Of a DNA stretch of 64,000 nt, positions 37,206 through 45,702 are shown one piece after another. The stretch spans positions 42,410 through 106,409 of the forward strand of contig NZ_JACJQO010000018.1 in NCBI RefSeq assembly GCF_014696715.1, given 5' to 3'. Origin of the DNA: Pseudanabaena sp. FACHB-2040 (GTDB taxonomy: Bacteria > Cyanobacteriota > Cyanobacteriia > Phormidesmidales > Phormidesmidaceae). Numbering within the stretch: the first letter of the stretch is position 1; each line of letters starts with the position of its first letter. The position numbers were made by a program, and so were the translations under genes. The notes under the pieces are model-generated. The model saw only the letters and a program-made list of their open reading frames with translations, searched no databases and had not been told where the DNA came from.

Positions 37206-38526
37206 AAGGTTCATTCCGACTCGGATCTCCCAACTGGTAGGGGCTCTGAGTCAGTCTCACCTTTGGCTGAAACATCGAAGGAGCATCGGCTACGCCCCAG
37301 TGGGTTTGGATTTCGTTCAGCAGCTCGTCTTGATGGCGTCTTAACCCATCTAGATCCCAGCCCCAATTGATGATGGTGAACCACACCGGCCCCCGTTCTT
37401 CAGTTGGGATGAAGCCAGCCAGGGCGCTCACCTCAGCCAGAGTACCTGTTTTTAAGCCTGATTTGAGCGGCAGGCGGCGGGCCACTAGAGTGCCCACATC
37501 TTCTCCGGCAATGGGCAAAACATCAGCCACTGAAAACCCTTGAGGCCGCAGCTTTTCGTGAATCGCCACCAGCATTGCGGTCACGGCGCGGGGAGAAATT
37601 TGGTTTTCAGCACCCAACCCGGAGCCGTTGACCAGACGAATTTCGCCTGGAGCTAGATTAGCGGCCTGGGTCGCCTTAGCGACCACAGTGCTGGCCCCGC
37701 CCGCCATCTCGGCCACCATCTCCGACATGACGTTGTTGCTGTAGATATTCATCGCTTTGAGAACGGCAATCAGCGGCAGAGACTGGTGGCGCAGCACCCA
37801 GGAAGATACCTGATTGACGCCCTCGGGCGGCACCACCTGCACCGTCCCATTGACTTGAATGCTGGGTTGAGCCGTACCGCTAGGGAGAGCTCTATACTGC
37901 TCCCAGGCAGTAGGCGGCCAGGCTTCGGCATCCCACGCCTGAATTAGCAGTTGCCCAGACTCAAAGGGGTTGGTATTGAAATTCATCACAAAGTCACCGG
38001 CAATGATCAGATCACCGGTAACCTGCCGAATTCCCAGCTGCTGCAGGGCATTGCCCAGCACAATGGCCTCTTCCCAGACAAACAGAGGGTCGTTGCCGCC
38101 TTTAACTATCAGGTCGCCATTAAGCACACCGTTCTCAATGGTGCCGGTGATACCGATCAGCGTTTCAAACTGATGATTGGGGTCCCAAGTTTCTAGCGCG
38201 CTTAGGGTCGTGGCAATTTTGGTGAGCGAGGCGGCAGGGAGGGGAGTATTGCCCTGATGCTGGGCGATGACAGCGCTGCCAGTTTGAATCCAAACCCCCT
38301 GCCCAGGCACGGACCAGCCTTCTCCAGCAAGTTGCTGGATATACTGCTGCACCAGTCCTTCTACGACCGGATCGGGGGCCACAAAGGCTTTTACCCAGGC
38401 CGAATCCCAGTTGGGAACTAGCTGCACTTGGCTCAGTTTGCTGGGTTCAAAGGAGTGATTCCCTAGACCTAGCAACACAGTCAAAAATCCTAATGGGGCA
38501 AGCAAAGAAGAGAAATACAATCGCAC
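37192..38526 (-). CDS. dacB: D-alanyl-D-alanine carboxypeptidase (PBP4 / S13 family)
   Basis: A serine peptidase acting on peptidoglycan in the periplasm. Motifs are present: SLTK (SxxK) near residue 100, SNN (SxN) around 246, and KTG in LKSGLKTGTLAEVS near 355. An N-terminal signal-like hydrophobic segment is visible. The GTG at 38526 sits a few bases after AGGAGG, and is preferred over a GTG at 38532 inside that site. The 3' end overlaps the LpxB-related gene by 14 bases. Confidence 0.9.
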   Translation of the reverse strand: MRLYFSSLLAPLGFLTVLLGLGNHSFEPSKLSQVQLVPNWDSAWVKAFVAPDPVVEGLVQQYIQQLAGEGWSVPGQGVWIQTGSAVIAQHQGNTPLPAASLTKIATTLSALETWDPNHQFETLIGITGTIENGVLNGDLIVKGGNDPLFVWEEAIVLGNALQQLGIRQVTGDLIIAGDFVMNFNTNPFESGQLLIQAWDAEAWPPTAWEQYRALPSGTAQPSIQVNGTVQVVPPEGVNQVSSWVLRHQSLPLIAVLKAMNIYSNNVMSEMVAEMAGGASTVVAKATQAANLAPGEIRLVNGSGLGAENQISPRAVTAMLVAIHEKLRPQGFSVADVLPIAGEDVGTLVARRLPLKSGLKTGTLAEVSALAGFIPTEERGPVWFTIINWGWDLDGLRRHQDELLNEIQTHWGVADAPSMFQPKVRLTQSPYQLGDPSRNEPFKGQ

Positions 38527-38636
38527 GATCACCTCCTGGTTTCAGGAAGGGGCTTCAGAACCGCAGCAGATCCAAACAGAGGTTTTCCTCGACAAAGATA
38601 CACTAGATTTACAGATTTGCCAGTTCTTTATTTGTC

Positions 38637-39296
38637 ATGACCCAGTCCGATTCCAATCGCGTCTTGCGCCGCTTGCCTTTGGCTGTCGGCTTGTTGGGCA
38701 GCGTGCTGCTGCTGCTAAATCGGATTCAAACCCCGGCTTTGACTGAATCTCAGGCTAGATCAGACGTGCTAGGCGTGATTTTGAGCGCGCTGCTGATTCT
38801 AACCGGTCTACTCTGGCAGCGGGTGCAGCCTGTAACTCCAGAGGCGGTGGAACTGGTAGGTGAAGAGGGCTTTGACCTAGATCCAGCGCTGCCAGATTTG
38901 GTTAAAACTGAGCTGGCCTGGGCCTCGCATCTAATTTTGACTAATACGGTGACCCGCTCTCTCGTTGCCTATTGGAATGGCCGGGTGTTGATGCGCCGAG
39001 GGATTTTGGGACCTGAGCCGGAGGTGCAGCCGGGGGCTATTGTGAAGCGGGTTCTGACTACTGGGCGAGCGGTTTATCTGGTCGCGCTAAGGCTGTATCC
39101 GGGCCGGTTTGAGTTTACCTACCTGCCAGAAAATACTCAGGGCGTGATCTGTCAGCCAATGGGACAGGGCGGAGTCTTGATTTTGGGGGCTAATGCGCCC
39201 CGCAGCTATACCAAGCAGGATGAGCTGTGGATTGAGGGAATTGCTGACAAGGTGGGGAATACGTTGGATTCTGAGTTGTCGGCTGAGACGCAGTGA
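38637..39296 (+). CDS. Cofactor assembly of complex C subunit B (CCB2/CCB4-like)
   Basis: This 219-residue protein has two N-terminal membrane helices (about 12-28 and 44-60) and a C-terminal domain with the pattern of CCB2/CCB4, factors that attach heme c(i) to cytochrome b6 of the b6f complex in thylakoid membranes. Key stretches are RRGILGPEPEVQPGAIVKRVL and PENTQGVICQPMGQGGVLILG. Convergent with the small gene at 39445. Confidence 0.8.
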   Translation: MTQSDSNRVLRRLPLAVGLLGSVLLLLNRIQTPALTESQARSDVLGVILSALLILTGLLWQRVQPVTPEAVELVGEEGFDLDPALPDLVKTELAWASHLILTNTVTRSLVAYWNGRVLMRRGILGPEPEVQPGAIVKRVLTTGRAVYLVALRLYPGRFEFTYLPENTQGVICQPMGQGGVLILGANAPRSYTKQDELWIEGIADKVGNTLDSELSAETQ

Positions 39297-39365
39297 AGGG
39301 TAAAGAGTAGAGGGTAAAGGGTATAAGGGCGACTAGGGAAAACTGGTTGTGGGATTTAGAGACAA

Positions 39366-39397
39366 AGAAAGGCGCAGTCGACAGACTGCGCCTTTCT
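39366..39397. terminator. Bidirectional hairpin terminator
   Basis: AGAAAGGCGCAGTC pairs with GACTGCGCCTTTCT around a four-base loop between two convergent genes. The A-rich left and T-rich right flanks allow use from both strands. Confidence 0.85.
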
Positions 39398-39444
39398 CTC
39401 ATCGGATCAGCTTCTTCTGGTGGCGAAACTTCAGCCATTACGTT

Positions 39445-39732
39445 CTACTCGTAGTAGCGGGTTTCTAGCCAGGAGCGCAGATCTGCTTCGGAGGAGAACT
39501 GCTGCCGCTGCTCGGTCATGGGGTCGTAGACGTGCCAGATTAGGTGGCCGTTGCGCTGCCGAGTCCAGATGCGGAGGTCGTTGCCACTGGTGAGGAAGTT
39601 AACGGCAGCTTGTCCAGCTTCCTTAAGGGCAGCTGCTAAGCCAGTCTCCTTGGTTTTGGCCGGACGCGTCTCAGGGACTAGGGCCTCAAGGGCCGCGCGT
39701 TGTTTATTGGAATATTGGGTGTAGCCGTTCAT
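39445..39732 (-). CDS. Small conserved cyanobacterial hypothetical protein
   Basis: A 95-residue soluble protein with TRQRNGHLIWHVYDPMTEQ and RSWLETRYYE at the end. The pattern looks like a conserved cyanobacterial family with no assigned function. No motif indicating enzyme activity is visible. Confidence 0.65.
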   Translation of the reverse strand: MNGYTQYSNKQRAALEALVPETRPAKTKETGLAAALKEAGQAAVNFLTSGNDLRIWTRQRNGHLIWHVYDPMTEQRQQFSSEADLRSWLETRYYE

Positions 39733-39910
39733 GAGATGGTTCCAGAAGAAATTGCGTGTGTGTTTGTAGCTTTTTGCTACATTTCCACTCTAGCTAGCGG
39801 TTTCAGGGGTGCCAAAGCATAGAGTGCATCGTTGGTATGCAAGAAATCGATATATCTCCTTAAAGGGAATGGGGTAGTTTAATAGCTAACTCAGGCATTT
39901 CTGGAAGGCG

Positions 39911-40813
39911 ATGAATCTTACTAAGCTCAAGCTTTCCCAACTGCGATCGCTAGTGGCGGTGGCTGACAGCGGTAACTTCAGTGAAGCGGCTTTGGATCTA
40001 GAGGTGACTCAATCCACTGTGAGCCATGCGATCGCAACCTTAGAAGAAGAGCTAGGCGTGGTGCTGCTGCAGCGGGGTCGCCACGGAGCTAAGCTCACCC
40101 CTGTGGGTGAGCGCGTCACTATCCACGCTCGCCAGATGTTGCACCTGCTAGAAGAAATTGCCACTGAGGCAGAGCATGCCAAGGGTTTGCAGGGCGGCAC
40201 CGTGCGAATCGCCTCGTTTCGCAGTGTGGCGACCCATGTGCTGCCCAGTGCGATCGCAAGGCTGCACAGCCGCTACCCCAATGTCACTATTTCCATTCTA
40301 GAAATGGATGAGATCCACGAACTACAGCGGGCGCTGCAGCAGGGCCAGGTCGATGTCTGCGTCGCAGAAACCTTTTGTGGTGAAGACTTTGAATCGATTC
40401 ATATTTTCGATGATGAGTATGTTGCCCTGCTGCCGCCCTCAGGGCTCCGCAGCGCCCAACTCACTCCAGAAGATCTGCAGCGCTACCCCCTGATCACCTC
40501 ATCTCACAACAGCTGCGGCTCCCGCATTCACCTGCAGCTACAGCAGCTCAACAGCTCTTTGGGGGCGGCCTACCGTATTCGCCACGATTCTTCGATGGTA
40601 GGCATGGTCAAGCAGGGCCTCGGCATTGCTATCTTGCCCCGCCTGGCCGCCGAACCTGTTCCCGACGATGTCCGTATATGTGCGTTGCCCTTTGCGCTCC
40701 ATCGGCCTATTGGGGCCACCTTCCTCAAAGCGGCCCTTCATACCCCGGCAGTCTATGCTTTCTTAGATGCGCTTCAGGAAACTGGTGCGTTTGGGGCTGC
40801 CAAAGCCGTCTAA
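39911..40813 (+). CDS. LysR-family transcriptional regulator, paralogue
   Basis: A 300-residue regulator with the same winged-helix start (LKLSQLRSLVAVADSGNFSEAA, VTQSTVSHAIATLEEELGV) and effector domain (SFRSVATHVLPSAIARLH, SSMVGMVKQGLGIAILPRLAAEPVP) as the protein at 2254-3201. The two are paralogues by eye over full length. It lies upstream of a glycosyltransferase gene on the same strand; targets and effector unknown. Confidence 0.9.
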   Translation: MNLTKLKLSQLRSLVAVADSGNFSEAALDLEVTQSTVSHAIATLEEELGVVLLQRGRHGAKLTPVGERVTIHARQMLHLLEEIATEAEHAKGLQGGTVRIASFRSVATHVLPSAIARLHSRYPNVTISILEMDEIHELQRALQQGQVDVCVAETFCGEDFESIHIFDDEYVALLPPSGLRSAQLTPEDLQRYPLITSSHNSCGSRIHLQLQQLNSSLGAAYRIRHDSSMVGMVKQGLGIAILPRLAAEPVPDDVRICALPFALHRPIGATFLKAALHTPAVYAFLDALQETGAFGAAKAV

Positions 40814-40879
40814 GATGCTTAGTTGGCAATGCTTAGCTAGCGCACTTGCGCGGCAACAGCCTCTGTGGGAGAAAACCCC

Positions 40880-41875
40880 ATGCGGACTCTATATTTTCTG
40901 GTGCCTGGAACGGGAGGACGGTTTGCCTGCGGCGGTCTGTTCGCAGAGCTAAAAACCTGTGAATTGGCCCAGCAGATCTGCCGGGCAGAGGTCGTTACCT
41001 ACCAGGAGCGAGAACCCGACACACCCTTTCTAGACGACGTTCTCAAGCAGACGGATCGAGAGAAAAGTATCTTTGTGATTAGCTGGGGGTTCCACGTGCC
41101 CCGTTTGGCCCGCCGCCTGCAGGGCTATGCTGTCGTCTACCACGCCCACAGTGCTGGATATGGGTTTAAGCTGCCTGCCGCGATTCCCATTATTGCCGTC
41201 AGCCGCAACAGCATGGGCTACTGGGGTCAAGCCTCTCCTAACTCGCTGATTTACTACCTGCCCAACCCCATTTCTGAGAACTTCACCAACCACCACCAAG
41301 AGCGGGATATTGATGTGTTGGTGCAGGCCCGCAAGTCTTCGCAATACCTGCTGCAAGATCTGGTGCCCGCACTACAGCCGCACTGCAATGTCGTGCTCCT
41401 CGATCGCTTCGTAGACGATCTAGCGGCGCTCTTTAACCGCACCAAGGTATATCTCTACGATTCTGCCGAGTATTGGGCTCAGCAGCGCGTCAGCGAAGGA
41501 TTTGGCCTACCGCCGATGGAAGCAATGGCCTGCGGCTGCCAGGTGTTTTCCAGCGTCAACAACGCCCTAGCCGACTACCTCGATCCTGGCTTCAATGCTC
41601 ACAAAATCGCCTGCTACTCCCGAGAATGGGACGTCGCCCGAATCCTCAATAGCCTGAAAACCTCTTCGCCCCTAAAGCTGTCCGAGGCCGACCTCAAGCC
41701 CTACCGCCAAGCCGCGTTTCTTGAACGCCTTGCCGTTATTTTGGCCGAAGTCAATCAGTTCTTCGACCAGCAGCCCCAATATGCTCAAAACATTCCCGGA
41801 CTCACCCCTCTGCGCCTGAGTCGGCTCTTTCTTAAGCGGGCCAGCGCGAAGGTAGCGAAGAAGTTGGGGAGGTAA
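40880..41875 (+). CDS. Glycosyltransferase (GT4-like)
   Basis: The ATG at 40880 gives MRTLYFLVPGTGGRFACGG; a GTG at 40865 would add five residues. The C-terminal half has the EGFGLPPMEAMACGCQVFSS donor-binding signature of GT-B family 4 enzymes, preceded by TKVYLYDSAEYWAQQ. The acceptor is unknown; a role in cell-surface polysaccharide is likely. It lies 66 bases downstream of the LysR gene and may be in the same unit. Confidence 0.85.
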   Translation: MRTLYFLVPGTGGRFACGGLFAELKTCELAQQICRAEVVTYQEREPDTPFLDDVLKQTDREKSIFVISWGFHVPRLARRLQGYAVVYHAHSAGYGFKLPAAIPIIAVSRNSMGYWGQASPNSLIYYLPNPISENFTNHHQERDIDVLVQARKSSQYLLQDLVPALQPHCNVVLLDRFVDDLAALFNRTKVYLYDSAEYWAQQRVSEGFGLPPMEAMACGCQVFSSVNNALADYLDPGFNAHKIACYSREWDVARILNSLKTSSPLKLSEADLKPYRQAAFLERLAVILAEVNQFFDQQPQYAQNIPGLTPLRLSRLFLKRASAKVAKKLGR

Positions 41876-41993
41876 GTTTCTGTAGGGGAGCACGGGAGAC
41901 ACGGCGAGGAGGGCTATGTCCCGACTCCCGTTCTTGGCAAAGTTGCCGATTACAAGAGACAATAGAGATCATTGTTGTGCCTAATTTCCGGTT

Positions 41994-42737
41994 GTGAACA
42001 ACGTCCGTACGGTTTCTGACACGAAGCGAGATTTCTACTCTCACCATACTCGGCCTATCAACTCCATTTACCGGCGGGTGGTGGATGAGCTGCTGGTGGA
42101 GATGCACCTGCTCCACGTCAATGTGGACTTTGTGTACGACTCTATCTATGCGTTGGGGGTTGTTACTACCTTTGATCGCTTCATGCAGGGGTATCAACCT
42201 GAAACCGACCGGGATTCAATTTTTAGAGCAATTTGTCAGGCTATTGGCAGTTCTCCAGAGCAGTATCGGCATGATGCTGAGTGGGTCAAAGGAGCAGTGG
42301 CGGGCCAGTCTTTAGAGCAGTTTAGAGGGCTCTTTGAGAACTTAGAGAGTGCAGTTGGACAGGAAGGGCTGAGAGGGGCACTGGCTGCGATCGCAACCCG
42401 CAAGCCTTTTAAGTACAACCGCTCCTTCGGCATTGGTCTATATACTCTGGTTGAGAGCATCGATCCAGAAATACTCAAAGAGACCGAGAAGCGCAATGAA
42501 CTTTTCGGCTTTCTGGGCGAACAGCTCAAGATTTCGGTTGACAAGCTCCAAAAGGATGTAGATCTCTACCGCAGTAACCTGGAGAAGTTTGCCCAAGCCC
42601 AGGCGGTAATACAGGATATTCTGGTTGCTGACCGCAAGAAGCGAGAAGCGCGGGAAAAAGCTGTCCAAGCGGCAGAGGCAGTCGTTGCCCCCTCCGCAGA
42701 AACGAGCAGCCCCGCGACAGACAGCCCTGCCGAATAA
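41994..42737 (+). CDS. psb29: Photosystem II biogenesis protein Psb29 / Thf1
   Basis: Psb29 (Thf1) supports thylakoid formation and photosystem II repair, in part through FtsH protease complexes. The GTG at 41994 starts the family N-terminus NNVRTVSDTKRDFYSHHTRPINSIYRR (NVRTVSDTKRDFYSHHTRPI). The FKYNRSFGIGLYTLVE motif is in the middle, followed by a C-terminal coiled coil (LQKDVDLYRSNLEKFAQAQ) and a variable alanine-rich tail. The 247 residues are typical. Followed by a terminator hairpin. Confidence 0.93.
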   Translation: MNNVRTVSDTKRDFYSHHTRPINSIYRRVVDELLVEMHLLHVNVDFVYDSIYALGVVTTFDRFMQGYQPETDRDSIFRAICQAIGSSPEQYRHDAEWVKGAVAGQSLEQFRGLFENLESAVGQEGLRGALAAIATRKPFKYNRSFGIGLYTLVESIDPEILKETEKRNELFGFLGEQLKISVDKLQKDVDLYRSNLEKFAQAQAVIQDILVADRKKREAREKAVQAAEAVVAPSAETSSPATDSPAE

Positions 42738-42774
42738 GGCTAAGAAACCCAACGAGGGTCATCACCCTTGAATG

Positions 42775-42808
42775 ATGCAGAGCCCCTGCTTCAAGGAAGG
42801 CTCTGCAT
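42775..42808 (+). terminator. Hairpin downstream of psb29
   Basis: ATGCAGAGCC at 42775-42784 pairs with GGCTCTGCAT at 42799-42808 over a 14-base loop; a short T-containing run follows. Likely terminator of psb29. The remaining 325 bases to cpcG should hold the cpcG promoter; no clear -35/-10 pair was assigned. Confidence 0.7.
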
Positions 42809-43133
42809 TGTAGTTTCTGAGAGTTTATTAAGAAATTTATCAATAGATGAGGTCAGGTTGCAACAGATCGCAGCGCTGACCTTTTTATCAAGGTTGAAAA
42901 CAAACCTTGGGATCGCTTTGGCAACAGATGGGTGAGTCTCTGCGAGGCAAGGAGGGGCATATTTCGCTTCTTCTGGCAACTGCTTTATCGGTTAAAACCC
43001 TTGCAACGTAACAGATACAGCACAATGTTAAGCTCTGTGAGGATTTGCTTGGGTTAATCCGATTCGCGTCAGCCCTTCCCTTATTATTGGGATTAAAGTT
43101 TGTAAATTTTCCTAAGATTCTGGAGATTCAGAC

Positions 43134-43895
43134 GTGGCGCTTCCGTTGTTGAATTACAAACCGTCCAGTCAAAACCAGCGCGTTGCCAATTATGAAGTCC
43201 CCGGCGACGAACAGTCCAGGATTTTCTCTACAGATAATATCCTGGATGCCACTGACATGGATGCTCTGATTGAAGCTGCTTATCGGCAGATGTTCTTCTA
43301 TGCTTTCAAGTGGGATCGTGAGCCTTTCTTGGAGTCTCAGCTCCGCAACGGTCAAATTACTGTTCGTGACTTCATCCGGGGTCTGGCCCTGTCCAAGACC
43401 TTTTACAACAGCTTCTACGAGAAAAACAGCAACTACAAGTTTGTAGAGCACTGTGTCCAGAAGATTTTGGGCCGTGAAGTCTACAACGAGCGGGAAAAAA
43501 TTGCCTGGTCCATTGTTGTTGCCAACAAAGGCATCCAGGGCTTGGTCGATCAGCTGCTCGACAGTGAAGAGTACCTGAGCAACTTCGGCTACAGCACGGT
43601 GCCCTACCAGCGTCGCCGCATCCTGCCGGGTCGGGTTGAAGGTGAGCGGCCCATTCACATCAGCAACCCCCGTTACGACGCTTACCACCGCACCCAACTG
43701 GGCTTCCCCCAGATCGTTTGGCAGTCTCAGGTCAAGCGCTTTGTGCCCCAGGAGAAAAAGGCAACTGCAGGCAATCCTTCCCTGTTCCTAGGTATGGCTC
43801 GCAGCATCAGCCCGACGTCCGCAGCACCGGCTCGGGTGTCTACCGGAGACATCAATATCGCGACCAAAGTGCCCTACCGCAAGCTTTCCCAGTAG
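43134..43895 (+). CDS. cpcG: Phycobilisome rod-core linker polypeptide
   Basis: This linker joins phycocyanin rods to the allophycocyanin core. The GTG at 43134 gives [21 protein letters not shown], then the PBS linker domain with [38 protein letters not shown] ([20 protein letters not shown]). The C-terminus ([21 protein letters not shown]) is hydrophilic, as in the rod-core CpcG1 form rather than the membrane-anchored CpcL form. The 253 residues are standard. Confidence 0.95.
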   Translation: MALPLLNYKPSSQNQRVANYEVPGDEQSRIFSTDNILDATDMDALIEAAYRQMFFYAFKWDREPFLESQLRNGQITVRDFIRGLALSKTFYNSFYEKNSNYKFVEHCVQKILGREVYNEREKIAWSIVVANKGIQGLVDQLLDSEEYLSNFGYSTVPYQRRRILPGRVEGERPIHISNPRYDAYHRTQLGFPQIVWQSQVKRFVPQEKKATAGNPSLFLGMARSISPTSAAPARVSTGDINIATKVPYRKLSQ

Positions 43896-43932
43896 CTAGC
43901 CCTTGGGTTCTAGTTCCAATCACACTTTTCGC

Positions 43933-43964
43933 AAGATGCAGTCCTCGGGCTGCATCTTTTTTGT
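43933..43964 (+). terminator. cpcG terminator
   Basis: AAGATGCAG at 43933-43941 pairs with CTGCATCTT at 43950-43958 and is followed by a T-run. It terminates cpcG. Confidence 0.85.
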
Positions 43965-44102
43965 TTGCCTTGTTGTGGCTAAAGTTGTCTCTAGTCTCTA
44001 GAGCCCTTTGGCTAAAGGGGGGTATCTTTGCCTCTTCAAACGTGCTCTAGGGTGTAGCCCCTTGTACCCCTACCAGCCTCAACCCTTCCCCCCCCGTCTT
44101 AA

Positions 44103-44132
44103 CAAAAAAAATCCCCCAGCTCGCGCCAGGGG
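44103..44132 (-). terminator. Minus-strand terminator with GNRA-type loop
   Basis: On the minus strand CCCCTGGC pairs with GCTGGGGG around a GCGA tetraloop and is followed by eight T's. It lies about 150 bases downstream of the PPC-TPR protein gene and probably terminates it. The rest of 43965-44282 shows nothing I can name. Confidence 0.75.
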
Positions 44133-44282
44133 AAACAATCAGGGTGCATCTACCATTCACTTGTTCTCTATAGATGCTCCTTCGTCCGGAAAAGTTGCTG
44201 AAGAAAATTAAATTTAAGCAGAACGTCTAAACGAGCAACGTCAGGTCTTGCCTGGAGGATAGCGCCTGTCGGGATAGAAGCG

Positions 44283-45023
44283 TTACATTCCGGGTTCGCT
44301 GCTGCCGTTGCGCAGGTAGTCAGTCTGCTCTCGCAAGTAGTTGGCTCGCTCCTCATTACCGCTAGCAGCAATGAGGTCGGCGGCTCGTTCAAAATCAGAG
44401 ATAATCACTTCTCGAATGTCTGCTGGAATGTCCTCGGGGCCAGCAATGCTGTCTCCCTGTTCGGTGTAGAGCCTGCCTAGGGTAGCCTCGGCGCGGCCTA
44501 AATAGGCTGAGGCTTGACTGTCGTCGAGGGCGATCGCATCAGTGAAACGTGCGATCGCATCCTCAAAGTTGCCCTGCTGATTCAGCTCTTGGGCCTCGTT
44601 GTAGGTGATGTCGAAGGGGCTTGAGAGCCGAACTACTAGCTGATAATCGCCGCCTTCCCCAGAAAAAGAGCGGGCGGTCACCGTGTAGACACCATCTGCG
44701 GGCAGAGTTACAAATAGCGCGGAATTTAGAGTGCCGCCAAAGTCATCGTTAAACGCAATTTCCTCGCCCGCTGCATCGATCAGCGAAATCACCGAGTCAA
44801 ACTCCTCGCTCTCCAGCGTAATCGTAATCGCCTGACCTGCAGTGCCCTCAAAGGTATAACTGTGCTCGGCAGGCACAATCGTGCCTGACTCTTCCAAAAA
44901 GGTTTCTGCCTGAGCAGGCAATCCTGCTGCACTGCCGATTCCCATACCAACGGCCATCAGGGCTGCCGTTAACCCAGACCTGATGCGGCCCGACTTGATT
45001 TGGAAAGGCTCTATACGTACCAC
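44283..45023 (-). CDS. Secreted protein with PPC domain and TPR repeats
   Basis: A signal peptide (about 1-40, ending AGLPAQA) is followed by a pre-peptidase C-terminal (PPC)-type beta domain (about 45-135, with TFEGTAGQAITITLESEEFDSVISL) and then TPR-like helices (EAQELNQQGNFEDAIARFTDAI, ASAYLGRAEATL). This PPC plus TPR layout is common in cyanobacterial periplasmic or exported proteins. The 246 residues have no catalytic motif. Divergent from the small secreted protein at 45106. Confidence 0.8.
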   Translation of the reverse strand: MVRIEPFQIKSGRIRSGLTAALMAVGMGIGSAAGLPAQAETFLEESGTIVPAEHSYTFEGTAGQAITITLESEEFDSVISLIDAAGEEIAFNDDFGGTLNSALFVTLPADGVYTVTARSFSGEGGDYQLVVRLSSPFDITYNEAQELNQQGNFEDAIARFTDAIALDDSQASAYLGRAEATLGRLYTEQGDSIAGPEDIPADIREVIISDFERAADLIAASGNEERANYLREQTDYLRNGSSEPGM

Positions 45024-45105
45024 AGACTTTCCTCAGAGGAGAGATTTTCTTCAGAAGCCTAGCACGCTATGGTAGAAGCGAGCTAGAAAGAAACCTTCAT
45101 AATCA

Positions 45106-45414
45106 ATGCATCATCGCGCCTGTGTCCCGGTAGCGCTTCTTTTAGGAGGAGGTATGGTGCTCAGCTTAGCCCAGCCGGGTGCGAGCCTGCCGCCGCCTGA
45201 AGATATCCCTGAGGAGATCTTACGGACTGAGATTATTACTGAGGCCCGCTCCCCACTTGACGGCCAACTCTTGTCGCCAGCTGAATATGCCCAGCTGCAG
45301 GAGCAGCTCCAAAATTCCAGCGATATGCAAACCTTACCCGCGCAAGTGAGGGAGGTAATTTTTCTACTACAGCTCCGTCGGGGGCTGAGGAGATTCATAC
45401 CAATTATTCCCTAA
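45106..45414 (+). CDS. Small secreted cyanobacterial protein
   Basis: A 102-residue protein with a signal peptide (about 1-26), then PPPEDIPEEILRTEIITEARSP and a C-terminal VREVIFLLQLRRGLRRFIPIIP. The EDIPEEILRTEIITEARSPLDGxxL pattern is characteristic of a conserved cyanobacterial family of unknown function. Divergent from the PPC-TPR gene. Confidence 0.7.
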   Translation: MHHRACVPVALLLGGGMVLSLAQPGASLPPPEDIPEEILRTEIITEARSPLDGQLLSPAEYAQLQEQLQNSSDMQTLPAQVREVIFLLQLRRGLRRFIPIIP

Positions 45415-45702
45415 GCATTATTCCTCGAACGGAGGAATAGAAGTGCTTCCGGTTCAGCAGATTTTTCTCGTGGAATCGCTAAGTTTTGTTAATCTATTTC
45501 GCAGATAGTTTAAAAAATTAGCTTCTGAAGTAGCTGATGCAAAGTTGCGGCAACCAGTTTTGGCTGACCCGTATAGATGCGAGTCTTCCCTCTTAGCTTT
45601 ACGCTAAGTTTGGTCATGCAATGTTCTTCTGCCGGTACTGAGGCTTCGTTAGGTACTTCAGCCGCTCAAAAGTCAGTGTGATATTTGGAATTTAGGTGAT
45701 GT